47,553 nt of DNA from an uncultured Lachnospiraceae bacterium. GTDB lineage: Bacteria > Bacillota > Clostridia > Lachnospirales > Lachnospiraceae. Of the stretch, positions 32,686 to 42,996 are shown in pieces (position 1 is the stretch's first letter; every line of letters starts with the position of its first letter). The translations under genes and the position numbers were made by a program. A model generated the notes under the pieces. That model saw only the letters and a program-made list of their open reading frames with translations, was not told the DNA's origin and did no database searches. The stretch lies in contig CADBFE010000009.1 in the NCBI GenBank assembly GCA_902793845.1, positions 1,905 to 49,457 on the forward strand. Reading direction: 5' to 3'.

Positions 32686-33717
32686 ATGATTAAAGCAAGT
32701 CACTTATCAAAAATATACGGAGACAGGATAGCAGCAAAGGATATTTCCTTTGAGATTGAGAACGGTACGATATGCGGATTCCTCGGACCTAACGGTGCAG
32801 GAAAGAGTACTACGATGAATATGCTTACCGGCTATCTGACTCCTGCTTCGGGAACTGTACTTGTAAACGATATTGATATGTTTAAGAATCCCGGCAAAGC
32901 TAAAAAGATGATAGGATATCTCCCGGAGATACCACCTCTTTATATGGATATGACTGTCAGAGAATATCTGTTGTTTGCATCAAGGATTAAAGGTATACCC
33001 AAAGCCGAGATACCCGGAGAGATAGACAGAGTAGCTTCGAAAACGGGAGTTGCAGATGTGCTTGACCGGCTCATAATGAATCTGTCAAAAGGATATAAGC
33101 AGCGAACCGGTTTTGCCCAGGCACTGCTCGGAGACCCTGAGATACTCATACTTGACGAGCCTACTGTAGGTCTCGATCCCAAGCAGATAGTAGAGATACG
33201 TAATCTCATCAAAGAGCTGGGAGAGAAGCATACAGTCATCCTGTCTACTCATATCCTCAGCGAAGTATCAATGATATGTGATGATGTGGTGATCATATCT
33301 CATGGCAGAGTGATGGCTTCCGGCAATGCGGATGAGCTGGTGGAAAGTTATAACAGGATACAGAATATGAAACTGGTCCTTAAAGCCAATGCAACTCAGG
33401 CCCAGATGATTCTTGAAGATATCGAGGATATTGACTCTAAAAAGATCCTGTCCGAAGAAGACGGTGTCACCGTGATCGAAGTAATTGCTAAAAAGGATAA
33501 AGATATCCGTGAAGTGATCGCAGGAAAGATGTCCGAGAACAACATTACGGTACTGGAGCAGAGTGTGTCAAGAGTGACTCTTGAAGATGTTTATTTAAAA
33601 CTCACAAGTGAGGATCATTACAGAGAATACCTCCTTGAAGAAGGTATCATCATTTCAAATCTAAAGAAAGACGATGCCCTCAATATAATTAATATTGATG
33701 AGGCAAAGGAGAAATAA
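32686..33717 (+). CDS. ABC transporter ATP-binding protein (ABC-2/Gld type)
   Basis: 343 residues. Walker A is GPNGAGKST (about residues 37-45), the signature is LSKGYKQR, Walker B is ILILDEPTVGLDP, and the H-loop is ILSTHILSE. About 120 extra residues after the ATPase core (DADELVESYNRIQN onward) form the C-terminal domain common in ABC-2 exporters such as GldA. Its stop abuts the start of the permease gene with no gap. It energises transport of an unknown substrate across the membrane. Confidence 0.93.
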   Translation: MIKASHLSKIYGDRIAAKDISFEIENGTICGFLGPNGAGKSTTMNMLTGYLTPASGTVLVNDIDMFKNPGKAKKMIGYLPEIPPLYMDMTVREYLLFASRIKGIPKAEIPGEIDRVASKTGVADVLDRLIMNLSKGYKQRTGFAQALLGDPEILILDEPTVGLDPKQIVEIRNLIKELGEKHTVILSTHILSEVSMICDDVVIISHGRVMASGNADELVESYNRIQNMKLVLKANATQAQMILEDIEDIDSKKILSEEDGVTVIEVIAKKDKDIREVIAGKMSENNITVLEQSVSRVTLEDVYLKLTSEDHYREYLLEEGIIISNLKKDDALNIINIDEAKEK

Positions 33718-35862
33718 ATGACTGCGGTATACAGAAAGGAATTAAAATCTTTTTGGGGCTCACTTTCGGGATGGCTCTTTATAGCCGTAAATCTGTTTTT
33801 CTCCGGATGGTATTTCAGATATTACGGACTCATAATGGGTTATCCGTATATTGCATATGTATGCAGTAATATAACCATAATCATAATACTCAGTCTGCCC
33901 TTTATCACCATGAGGACCATATCGGAGGAGATGCGGCTCCGTACGGATCAGCTGCTCTTTACATCTCCGGTGCCTATATGGAAAGTGGTTGTCGGAAAAT
34001 ATCTGGCACTCCTTACCATATTTGCCATCCCTGTGGCGGTTATGAGCATTTATCCCCTCATTATGTGCATATTCGGAAATGTGCCCATAGCAGAAAACTA
34101 TGTGACTATTTTCGGCTATCTGTTGTTCGGAGGCGCATGCCTTGCCATCGGACTCTTGTTGTCGAGCCTGTCCGATAATCAGATAATCGCAGCTGTACTT
34201 ACATTTTTCGTACTGCTCCTTGGCGTGATGATGCCGGGTATATGCAGTCTTATCAGTGCATCAGGCAATATGATCACGAGGATTCTCGGGGTATTTAACT
34301 TAACCGAGATGATGGATGATTATTTCTTTACCGGTATCATATCTATCCCGGCCATTGTTTATTATCTGTCCATTATTGTGCTCTGCCTGTTTCTGACATT
34401 ATGTATCATCGGACGCAAGCGCTGGTCATTTATGCAAAAGGGAGTTCTGGCTAATGTTTCAGCAGCCCTTGTATTTATTGTTGTATTTACAATTGTGATC
34501 GTTATAAATGCATTTGTCAGAGGCCTGCCTCAGGATGCCATGAATATTGATGTCACATATAACAGTATTTATTCACTTACAGATGAGACGGAAAACATCC
34601 TTGATAGTCTTGAACAGGAAGTGACCATCTATTACCTGGCTGATACAGACAAGATTGATTCTACAATAGAGCAGACCCTTAAAGATATTGATGATTACAG
34701 TAAAAAGATCAAGGTAAAACAGGTTTCACCGACCGAAAACCCTTATTTTTACACAGAGTATACAGATACTGCACCTAATCAGAACAGTATCATAGTCGTT
34801 TCCGGTGATAAGAGCAGAGTAGTTGATTATTATGACTGCTATGAGATGACATATGAGTATGAGTATGATTATGACTCGGCTTCATATATCGTAACCGATT
34901 ATTCCGTTGTCGGATATGACGGTGAAGGCCGTGTAATGGCTGCCGTCCTTTATGTATGTGAAAATTATGTACCTCAGATTTACTGTATTACGGGACATGA
35001 TGAATTTGAGATACAGCCCGGACTCCGGACCCGGATTGAAAAAGCAAATATGAATATTAATTATATTAATCTGCTTACCTATGATGCGGTACCGGAAGAT
35101 GCAGCCTGCCTCTTTATCTTAGGAGCATTAAGCGACTTTTCCGATAATGAGACTGAGATGATCGCCGATTATCTGGCTAATGGCGGCAATGCCATATTCT
35201 TGCTGGCTTACTCTGATTATGAGGATCAGTCTAATCTTTACAGTCTACTTGAGCCGTACAATATATATGTTAATCCGGGACTTGTTATGGAGCAGGGCAC
35301 GAGTTATTACAACTCCCAGCCGTTTTATCTGCTCCCCGATATACTTGAAAATGAGCTGACGGAAGGTGTTTATACATACTCGAGAACAAAATATATTTAT
35401 ATGCCTTATTCAAAAGGTCTGACTATTACGGAAGATTACGGAGACGTTGCAGTTACAACGCTTCTTCAGACAACTGCCGGAGCATACCTTTTAACCGATG
35501 TGTCCGATACGGAGCAGACAAACTACGAGTCGGCCAGATACATACTCGGGGCATATATGGAAAAGACTTATGCCGATTATGTCAGCAGAGTAGTAGTCAT
35601 ATCATCTGATTATTACCTCTATGATGATATTGATAATGCAGTTTCAGGTAATAACTATACACTGTTTATGAACTGCCTCTCAAAACTGACCGGCACGGAT
35701 ATAGTCAGTGTGGTACCTGTTAAGAGTTATGATGAGACATATAATGAGATAATCATTGATAATACATTTATATCAGTATTTTCATGGATATTTGTGGGCA
35801 TCATACCTGTGTGCCTATTTATATGCGGTCTCGTTATCTGGATAAAGAGAAGAAAGAAATAA
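33718..35862 (+). CDS. ABC permease fused to a GldG-like auxiliary domain
   Basis: 714 residues. Residues 1 to about 240 are an ABC-2 permease with six hydrophobic segments (FITMRTISEEMRLRTDQLLFTSPVP is the conserved GldF-like loop). After a further helix near 245-268 comes a large extracytoplasmic region of about 410 residues of the GldG/ABC_transp_aux type (YNSIYSLTDETENILDSLEQEVTIYYL). A C-terminal helix near 688-708 ends in a basic IKRRKK. In Bacteroidetes GldF and GldG are separate proteins; here they are one chain. It pairs with the preceding ATPase. Outside gliding bacteria the substrate of these systems is not established. Confidence 0.88.
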   Translation: MTAVYRKELKSFWGSLSGWLFIAVNLFFSGWYFRYYGLIMGYPYIAYVCSNITIIIILSLPFITMRTISEEMRLRTDQLLFTSPVPIWKVVVGKYLALLTIFAIPVAVMSIYPLIMCIFGNVPIAENYVTIFGYLLFGGACLAIGLLLSSLSDNQIIAAVLTFFVLLLGVMMPGICSLISASGNMITRILGVFNLTEMMDDYFFTGIISIPAIVYYLSIIVLCLFLTLCIIGRKRWSFMQKGVLANVSAALVFIVVFTIVIVINAFVRGLPQDAMNIDVTYNSIYSLTDETENILDSLEQEVTIYYLADTDKIDSTIEQTLKDIDDYSKKIKVKQVSPTENPYFYTEYTDTAPNQNSIIVVSGDKSRVVDYYDCYEMTYEYEYDYDSASYIVTDYSVVGYDGEGRVMAAVLYVCENYVPQIYCITGHDEFEIQPGLRTRIEKANMNINYINLLTYDAVPEDAACLFILGALSDFSDNETEMIADYLANGGNAIFLLAYSDYEDQSNLYSLLEPYNIYVNPGLVMEQGTSYYNSQPFYLLPDILENELTEGVYTYSRTKYIYMPYSKGLTITEDYGDVAVTTLLQTTAGAYLLTDVSDTEQTNYESARYILGAYMEKTYADYVSRVVVISSDYYLYDDIDNAVSGNNYTLFMNCLSKLTGTDIVSVVPVKSYDETYNEIIIDNTFISVFSWIFVGIIPVCLFICGLVIWIKRRKK

Positions 35863-35881
35863 ATTTCGGAGGAATATATAA

Positions 35882-37289
35882 ATGTCAGAGAATAAGAAGA
35901 TAAGAACAAGATTTGCACCCAGCCCTACAGGCCGTATGCATGTAGGCAATTTAAGAACAGCCCTTTATGCCTATCTGGTGGCAAAACATGAAGGCGGCGA
36001 TTTCATCCTGCGTATAGAAGATACCGATCAGGAGAGATATGTGGAAGGTGCTGTAGATATCATTTATAGAACCCTTGAAAAAACCGGCCTTATACATGAT
36101 GAAGGTCCCGATAAGGACGGCGGAGTAGGCCCCTATGTCCAGTCTGAGCGTCAAAAGACAGGTATGTATCTTGAATATGCCAAAAAGCTTATTGACAGCG
36201 GGGACGCATATTACTGCTTTTGTGATAAAGAACGCCTTGCATCATTAAAGGGCTCGGTAGGTCCTGACGGAAAAGAGATAACTGTATATGACAAGCACTG
36301 TCTGTCCCTCTCAAAAGAAGAGATAGAGGCCAATCTGGCTGCAGGAAAGCCTTATGTTATCAGGCAGAATGTTCCCAATGAGGGTACCACATCATTCCAT
36401 GATGAGCTTTACGGAGATATCACCGTTGATAACAGCGAACTTGATGACATGATCCTCGTTAAGTCTGACGGATTTCCGACATACAATTTTGCAAATGTAA
36501 TCGATGATCATCTTATGGGTATTACCCATGTGGTCAGAGGTAATGAGTACTTATCATCAACACCTAAATACAACAGACTGTACGATGCGTTCGGATGGGA
36601 GATTCCCACATATATTCACTGTCCTCTTATCACAGATGAGGAACACAAAAAACTCTCAAAGAGATGCGGCCATTCCTCATATGAAGACCTTATTGAGCAG
36701 GGCTTCTTGACAGAGGCAGTTGTAAACTTTGTGGCACTGCTCGGATGGTGTCCCGAAAATGAGACAAGAGAGATATTCTCCCTGGATGAGCTGGTAAAGA
36801 TTTTTGATTACAGACATATGACGAAATCTCCGTCAGTGTTTGATTATACAAAGCTTAAATGGATGAACGGTGAGTATTTCAAGGCTATGGATCCGGACGT
36901 ATTCTATGAGAAAGCGGACGAGAATAGAGATATTCCCTGATATTAAGGATCATGTTGATTTCATCGACAGTGTACCTGAGTATGATACAGCCATGTATAC
37001 TCACAAAAAGATGAAGACAGATTCGGAGAAGTCTCTTGCCCTTTTAAATGAAGTACTTCCTGTACTTGAGGGAACAGATGATTATACAAATGATGCGCTC
37101 TTTGCACTTTTATCAGAGTTTGCATCATCCCATGAATACAAGACCGGCTATGTAATGTGGCCTATCAGAACAGCCCTTTCCGGAAAACAGATGACACCCT
37201 GTGGTGCCACCGAGATGATGGAGCTCTTCGGAAAAGATGAAACTATAGCGAGAATTAAGGCAGGTATTGCAAAACTTGAGCAGCACTAA
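35882..37289 (+). pseudogene. gltX: Glutamate-tRNA ligase, interrupted by an internal deletion/frameshift
   Basis: The first 345 or so residues (35882 to about 36916) are a normal class I Glu[21 protein letters not shown] (HIGH-equivalent HVGN), then KKLSKRCGH (KMSKS-equivalent). The frame ends at 36940. The C-terminal anticodon-binding part continues in another frame ([19 protein letters not shown] to KAGIAKLEQH, stop at 37289). At the junction near 36912-36922 the family normally has about 22 more residues (the EPYIK...MVK helix), so roughly 65 or 68 bases appear to be missing, out of frame. The product as written would lack the anticodon-binding domain. This is an assembly error, or a decayed copy if another gltX exists. 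Confidence 0.85.
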
Positions 37290-40200
37290 AGGCAGAAAGC
37301 GTTCAAATACAAGTACATATACGAGACGCACAACCGGCCGCTCCGGCTCGCCAAAAGCCGGCAGACCTGCTCTTCCTGACAATAAAAAGGAAAAGACACT
37401 TAACAGGGTAAAGACTCAGGCCGATGATATGCAGAATATCATAATTGCAGGAATCGTACTTGGAATCGTCAATCTGATCTTTTTTCTGTGCATGGCAGGT
37501 GTAATAAGCGGCAGTGTAGGTGTTGCCGTAAAGCAGGTTTTACTTGGACTTTTCGGATTTCTTGCATATGTGATGCCTTTTGTGTTTTTCGCAGGAGGAC
37601 TGTTTATCTTTGCAAAAAAAGATAATTATATGCCTTATCTTAAGACTACGATCATCAGTGTGCTCCTTTTGTTTGCAATTGGCGGATTTTTCACACTTTG
37701 CAGCAAAAGTGATATTGTATATGCATCCCAGAATCCCGGTGCTCTTAAGTTTTTATATGATTTAAAGAGCGGAGGCGGATGTATACTCGGACTCCTTGGC
37801 TTACTGCTTTGCATGTTTTTTGGAAAAGTCGGCTCGATCATCATTGACCTTGTGCTGATAATCGGACTGATCATCCTGCTTAATCCGGAGAAAGCCGTTT
37901 CTCTGATAAAAATGACCGGTTCAAAATTAAACTTCCTTGATGATTATGATGACAGCTACGACGATGAGGATGATGAGGATGCCGGCAGAAGGAGAAAGGA
38001 TATACAGCTGCCTGCCTTAAATGATGACGGACAGCAGTTAAATCTCCTTGAGATTGCCGATGACCGAAGGGAAAAAAGAGAACTCGAGCGTATCGAAAAA
38101 CAAAAGCAGATAGAAGAAGCAAAAGAAAAGAAACAGAAAAAACTTGAAGAAAAGAAATTAAAAGAAGACAGGGCTGACGATGACAGGATCGTAAATGCCT
38201 CGAGAAAGAGAAACGATTTTGCCGTTAACGGCGGTGAACATTTTGAATCTTCACTTGTGTCCGATAAGGGTACAATGGTAAAGAGCAAGGATGATGTCCA
38301 TGAGATAACACTGCTGACTCCTGTGCCGGAATCGGAAAATGAAGAAAAGCCGGAAAAAACTGTAAATAAAGATATTGAAACAGCTCCCGTGACCGCTGTT
38401 AAAAAGACAGGCGACATGAGGGAGATAACCGTTAAAGTATCTGAAGATGATAAAGAAGTTACAGAAAATAAAACTGAAATTAAAAAAGAAGAATTAAAAC
38501 TTCAGCAGATCAATATCACAAGATACGGAGATGACACGGTTACAGAGGAGACTTTGCCGGGGGATACCGTGGATGATAAAACGGATGATAATCCCCTAGC
38601 AGTGCATATATCAAAGCAGGAGATCGATCCGGAAGAATCTCATGATATAAATCCCGAAAAGATCATTAAATATGAGGCTTATACTCCTTCTGATGATGAT
38701 ATAGTATCACCTAAAGAAAATAAGGGCGACGGTCTCGTTGATATAAATAAAAAGCAGTATGAAAAAGACGGCTCAACACATGTGACTGAGTTTAATAACT
38801 CCGCTGCGCCCATTCCGGAATCGGTTAAAAACGGCATTACATTAAAAGCCGGTGAGACTAATCCGCTTATAGATTCCATGCCGGATCCCGTGACGGAAAA
38901 AACTCATCAGGCAGAGTCAAATGCTCTTGCAAAAGAGATTGAAAACAAGCCTAAGAAAAAGGTTCCAAGGAATAAGTATAAAAAGCCACCTCTTTCGCTC
39001 CTTAATGAAAATAAAAACAAAAAGGGCGGAGACGAGGATAAAACCCTTAAAGAAAATGCATTCAGGCTCCAGGAAGTCCTCAAAAACTTTGGCGTGGATG
39101 CAACTGTTCAGGATATTTGTCAGGGACCTTCCGTTACCAGATATGAGCTGAAACTTGCAGACGGAGTAAAAGTCAGCAAGATAACAAATCTGGCAGATGA
39201 CATAAAACTTAATATGGCTGCGGTAGATGTCAGAATAGAAGCGCCTATTCCCGGCAAAGCAGCTGTAGGAATTGAGATTCCAAATGCAACCGCATCACCT
39301 GTACTTATAAGGGATATAATGGAATCTCCCGAATTTAAGGCAGCTGATTCAAATATATCATTTGGAGTAGGAAAGGATATTTCGGGCAAAACCATAATAG
39401 GTGATATTGCCAAGATGCCTCATATGCTGATCGCAGGTGCCACCGGTGCAGGTAAATCCGTATGTATAAATACTCTGATCATGGGTATTTTGTATAAGGC
39501 TCATCCCGATGATGTAAAGCTCATAATGATCGATCCCAAGGTAGTAGAGCTCTCCGTTTATAACGGTATACCACATCTGCTACTGCCTGTGGTCACCGAT
39601 CCTAAAAAGGCAAGTGCATCCCTTCAGTGGGCAGTTAATGAGATGACAAACAGATATAATAAGTTTGCAGAGGCCCAGGTCAGGGATTTGAAAGGCTTTA
39701 ACAAGTATGTTGAGGAAAATAAAGACGTCCCGGATATTCCGGAAAAGATGCCTCAGATCGTTGTCATAGTAGATGAGCTTGCAGACCTTATGATGGTGGC
39801 TTCAAAAGAAGTTGAAGAGTCGATATGCCGTCTGGCCCAGCTTGCAAGAGCGGCAGGTATACATCTTATCATAGCGACCCAGAGACCTTCCGTAGACGTC
39901 ATCACCGGACTCATTAAAGCAAATATGCCGAGCCGTGTGGCTTTCAGAGTATCATCCGGTATCGATTCGAGAACCATACTTGATACAACAGGTGCCGAGA
40001 GACTTATCGGCAAGGGTGATATGCTTTTCTTCCCTCAGGGATATACAAAGCCCCTTCGTGTACAGGGCGCATTTGTATCCGATGATGAAGTAAAGAATGT
40101 TGTTGAGTTCCTGAAAAATAATAATGAATATGACAGCTCATCGGATGCTGAATCTGAAATAGCATCAATCGCCAAGGGAGCACCTTCCGGTGGCAGTTCA

Positions 40201-40443
40201 AAAGCAGATGATGGTGGAAGCGATGTTGATGAATACTTCAAGGAAGCCAGCCGTTTTGTAGTAGAGAAAGGCTCTGCATCAAGCGGAATGCTCCAGCGTA
40301 TGTACAGGATAGGCTTTAACAGGGCTGCCAGGATGATAGATCAGATGCAGGAGTATGGTATCGTCAGCGGTGAGCAGGGTACAAAACCCAGAAATGTCCT
40401 GGTAAATAAAGAACAGCTTGAGGAAATATTAAAGGATTTATAA
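37267..40443 (+). CDS. ftsK: DNA translocase FtsK/SpoIIIE
   Basis: Hexameric ATP-driven DNA pump that clears chromosomes from the division or sporulation septum. Up to 1058 residues. About four to five N-terminal membrane helices (residues about 55-210). A very acidic and charged linker from 225 to about 600, with a KQKQIEEAKEKKQKK coiled-coil-like stretch. Then the motor: alpha domain (FGVDATVQDICQGPSVTRYEL), Walker A GATGAGKS (724-731), Walker B VIVDELADLMM, and a C-terminal winged-helix gamma domain (SSGMLQRMYRIGFNRAARMIDQM). The start may be the TTG at 37267 or at 37276; both overlap the end of gltX. A linker of this length is at the long end for Bacillota. Confidence 0.95.
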   Translation: MQNLSSTKGRKRSNTSTYTRRTTGRSGSPKAGRPALPDNKKEKTLNRVKTQADDMQNIIIAGIVLGIVNLIFFLCMAGVISGSVGVAVKQVLLGLFGFLAYVMPFVFFAGGLFIFAKKDNYMPYLKTTIISVLLLFAIGGFFTLCSKSDIVYASQNPGALKFLYDLKSGGGCILGLLGLLLCMFFGKVGSIIIDLVLIIGLIILLNPEKAVSLIKMTGSKLNFLDDYDDSYDDEDDEDAGRRRKDIQLPALNDDGQQLNLLEIADDRREKRELERIEKQKQIEEAKEKKQKKLEEKKLKEDRADDDRIVNASRKRNDFAVNGGEHFESSLVSDKGTMVKSKDDVHEITLLTPVPESENEEKPEKTVNKDIETAPVTAVKKTGDMREITVKVSEDDKEVTENKTEIKKEELKLQQINITRYGDDTVTEETLPGDTVDDKTDDNPLAVHISKQEIDPEESHDINPEKIIKYEAYTPSDDDIVSPKENKGDGLVDINKKQYEKDGSTHVTEFNNSAAPIPESVKNGITLKAGETNPLIDSMPDPVTEKTHQAESNALAKEIENKPKKKVPRNKYKKPPLSLLNENKNKKGGDEDKTLKENAFRLQEVLKNFGVDATVQDICQGPSVTRYELKLADGVKVSKITNLADDIKLNMAAVDVRIEAPIPGKAAVGIEIPNATASPVLIRDIMESPEFKAADSNISFGVGKDISGKTIIGDIAKMPHMLIAGATGAGKSVCINTLIMGILYKAHPDDVKLIMIDPKVVELSVYNGIPHLLLPVVTDPKKASASLQWAVNEMTNRYNKFAEAQVRDLKGFNKYVEENKDVPDIPEKMPQIVVIVDELADLMMVASKEVEESICRLAQLARAAGIHLIIATQRPSVDVITGLIKANMPSRVAFRVSSGIDSRTILDTTGAERLIGKGDMLFFPQGYTKPLRVQGAFVSDDEVKNVVEFLKNNNEYDSSSDAESEIASIAKGAPSGGSSKADDGGSDVDEYFKEASRFVVEKGSASSGMLQRMYRIGFNRAARMIDQMQEYGIVSGEQGTKPRNVLVNKEQLEEILKDL

Positions 40444-40461
40444 ATATTTAAGGAGAGAGAA

Positions 40462-42132
40462 ATGAAGACAGACATTGAGATTGCAAGAGAAGCGGTGCTA
40501 AATCCCATTAAGGATGTGGCCGCATCAGTCGGTATCAGCGAGGACGACCTTGAACTTTACGGTAAGTACAAGGCAAAGCTTTCTGATTCATATCTTAAAA
40601 GTCTTGAATCACGAAAAAACGGCAAACTGATACTTGTAACAGCTATTAATCCTACTCCGGCAGGAGAAGGAAAGACTACGACAAGTGTAGGGCTCGTAGA
40701 CGGATTTAAGCGCACAGGCAGAAAGGCCATGCTTGCACTCAGAGAGCCGTCGCTCGGTCCCTGCTTTGGTGTAAAAGGTGGCGCTGCAGGTGGCGGATAT
40801 GCCCAGGTTGTTCCCATGGATGAGATCAATCTTCATTTCACAGGTGATTTTCATGCTATTACCAGTGCCAATAACCTTTTGGCAGCAATCCTTGATAACC
40901 ATATTCAGCAGGGTAATGAATTAAATATTGATTCTCGTCAGATCACATGGAAGAGATGTCTCGATATGAATGACAGAGTACTCCGTAATGTGGTAGTAGG
41001 TCTTGGCAGCAAGACTGACGGATTTGTGAGAGAGGACCATTTCTGTATCACTGTTGCATCAGAGATTATGGCCATCCTCTGTCTTGCAAATGATATGAAG
41101 GATTTAAAAGAAAGACTCAGCCGTATAATCGTTGCATACAATTATGCAGGAGAGCCTGTGACAGCAGGTCAGTTAAATGCTGTAGGCGCCATGGCTGCTC
41201 TTCTTAAAGATGCGATAAAGCCAAACCTTGTTCAGACACTTGAGCACTCGCCTGTACTTATCCATGGTGGCCCTTTTGCAAATATCGCCCACGGATGCAA
41301 CTCTGTAATTGCTACAAAGGCAGCTCTTAAGATGGCTGATTACTGTATCACAGAAGCGGGATTTGGTGCTGATCTCGGTGCCGAAAAGTTTCTTGACATT
41401 AAATGCCGAAAAGCAGGCCTTAAGCCTGACTGCGTAGTGCTCGTTGCCACAGTCAGAGCCCTTAAATATAACGGCGGTGTAGCTAAAGAAGATTTAAAGA
41501 CACCTGATGTGGAAGCTCTTAAAAAAGGAGCATGTAATCTCTTAAGACATATTGAAAATATACAGAAATACAATCTCCCTGTTGTTGTAGCCATCAATTC
41601 ATTTGTATCAGACTCAAAGGAAGAGCTTGATACCCTTGAGGCTATAGTCAGAGAGGCCGGTGCCGAGTATTCCATATCTGATGTATGGGCTAAGGGCGGA
41701 GAAGGAGCCATGGACCTGGCCGATAAGGTCGCTGCCATCGTTGACAGCAGAGAATCACAGTTTAAGGTCCTCTATGAAGATAATCTTGGCATTAAAGAAA
41801 AGATTGAATCGATTGCCACAAATATTTATGGCGCAGGCAAAGTGGTATATAGCAGTAAGGCTAATACTGTCATTGATAATCTGACAAGACTCGGATTTTC
41901 AGATCTGCCTGTATGTATGGCCAAGACCCAGTATTCGCTTTCGGATAATCCGAAACTCCTCGGTTCTCCAAAGGGATTTGATCTCGAGATCAGGGATGTA
42001 TATATCTCAAACGGTGCAGGATTTATAGTAGTCCTGACCGGAGATATCATGACTATGCCGGGACTTCCGAAAAAACCTGCTGCATTCTCAATCGATGTTG
42101 ATGATGACGGAAACATTACAGGACTGTTTTAA
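40462..42132 (+). CDS. fhs: Formate-tetrahydrofolate ligase
   Basis: ATP-dependent formation of 10-formyl-THF from formate. It has 556 residues, the monofunctional bacterial form. The P-loop is [47 protein letters not shown] is the long family signature, and [16 protein letters not shown] and [15 protein letters not shown] also match. AAGGAGAG precedes the ATG. Next to folD, it gives the one-carbon pathway steps that make 10-formyl- and methylene-THF. Confidence 0.97.
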   Translation: MKTDIEIAREAVLNPIKDVAASVGISEDDLELYGKYKAKLSDSYLKSLESRKNGKLILVTAINPTPAGEGKTTTSVGLVDGFKRTGRKAMLALREPSLGPCFGVKGGAAGGGYAQVVPMDEINLHFTGDFHAITSANNLLAAILDNHIQQGNELNIDSRQITWKRCLDMNDRVLRNVVVGLGSKTDGFVREDHFCITVASEIMAILCLANDMKDLKERLSRIIVAYNYAGEPVTAGQLNAVGAMAALLKDAIKPNLVQTLEHSPVLIHGGPFANIAHGCNSVIATKAALKMADYCITEAGFGADLGAEKFLDIKCRKAGLKPDCVVLVATVRALKYNGGVAKEDLKTPDVEALKKGACNLLRHIENIQKYNLPVVVAINSFVSDSKEELDTLEAIVREAGAEYSISDVWAKGGEGAMDLADKVAAIVDSRESQFKVLYEDNLGIKEKIESIATNIYGAGKVVYSSKANTVIDNLTRLGFSDLPVCMAKTQYSLSDNPKLLGSPKGFDLEIRDVYISNGAGFIVVLTGDIMTMPGLPKKPAAFSIDVDDDGNITGLF

Positions 42133-42151
42133 TGATAAAGGAGCATAAATA

Positions 42152-42991
42152 ATGGCTAATATAATTGATGGAAAAGCAATATCACAGGCTATAAAAGATG
42201 AGGTAAAGGCTAAAGTTGCAGACCTTAACGGTAAAGGTATTTATCCCTGTCTGGCTGTCATCCTAGTCGGAAATGATCCTGCGTCTGCAGTTTATGTAGG
42301 TAATAAGAAAAAAGCCTGCGAATATACAGGTATCAAATCAGTATCATATGAACTCCCTGAAGAAACTACTCAGGAAGAACTCTTAAGTTTAATAGATAAA
42401 CTTAATAAAGATGATTCTGTAAACGGTATATTATGCCAGCTGCCTCTGCCCGGTCATATCGATGAAGATGCGATAATCAGAGCAATCAGTCCCCTTAAAG
42501 ATGTGGACGGATTTCATCCTGAGACTGTAGGAAAGATGGTAATAGGCGAGAAGGGTTTTCTGCCCTGTACTCCTGCCGGTGTGATCGAACTGTTAAAGCG
42601 TTCAGGCGTAGATATAAACGGTAAAGAATGCGTGGTAGTAGGCAGGAGCAATATCGTAGGCAAGCCCATGTCCATACTTCTCCTTCGTGAGAACGGTACA
42701 GTCACCACATGCCATTCAAGGACAAAGAATCTTAAGGAAGTATGCAAGAGAGCGGATATACTTGTTGTTGCCATTGGTAAACCAAAGTTTATAGATGATG
42801 AATATGTTAAGGAAGGAGCCACCGTTATAGACGTAGGTATACACAGAGGCGCTGATAATAAGCTCTGCGGTGATGTGGACTATGATAAAGTCGCACCCGT
42901 AGCAGGTCTTATCACACCTGTTCCCGGCGGAGTAGGTCCCATGACCATTGCCATGCTGATGAAAAACTGTGCTGAATCTGTAACAGGCTGA
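42152..42991 (+). CDS. folD: Bifunctional methylene-THF dehydrogenase/methenyl-THF cyclohydrolase
   Basis: 279 residues. The catalytic motif VGNDPASAVYVGNKKKACEYTGI contains the YxxxK-type active site. QLPLPGHIDEDAIIRAISPLKDVDGFHP is the substrate region. GRSNIVGKPMSILL and PVPGGVGPMTIAML bind the cofactor. It interconverts 5,10-methylene-, methenyl- and 10-formyl-THF, directly continuing the reaction of the preceding fhs gene. Confidence 0.97.
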   Translation: MANIIDGKAISQAIKDEVKAKVADLNGKGIYPCLAVILVGNDPASAVYVGNKKKACEYTGIKSVSYELPEETTQEELLSLIDKLNKDDSVNGILCQLPLPGHIDEDAIIRAISPLKDVDGFHPETVGKMVIGEKGFLPCTPAGVIELLKRSGVDINGKECVVVGRSNIVGKPMSILLLRENGTVTTCHSRTKNLKEVCKRADILVVAIGKPKFIDDEYVKEGATVIDVGIHRGADNKLCGDVDYDKVAPVAGLITPVPGGVGPMTIAMLMKNCAESVTG

Positions 42992-42996
42992 TTATT

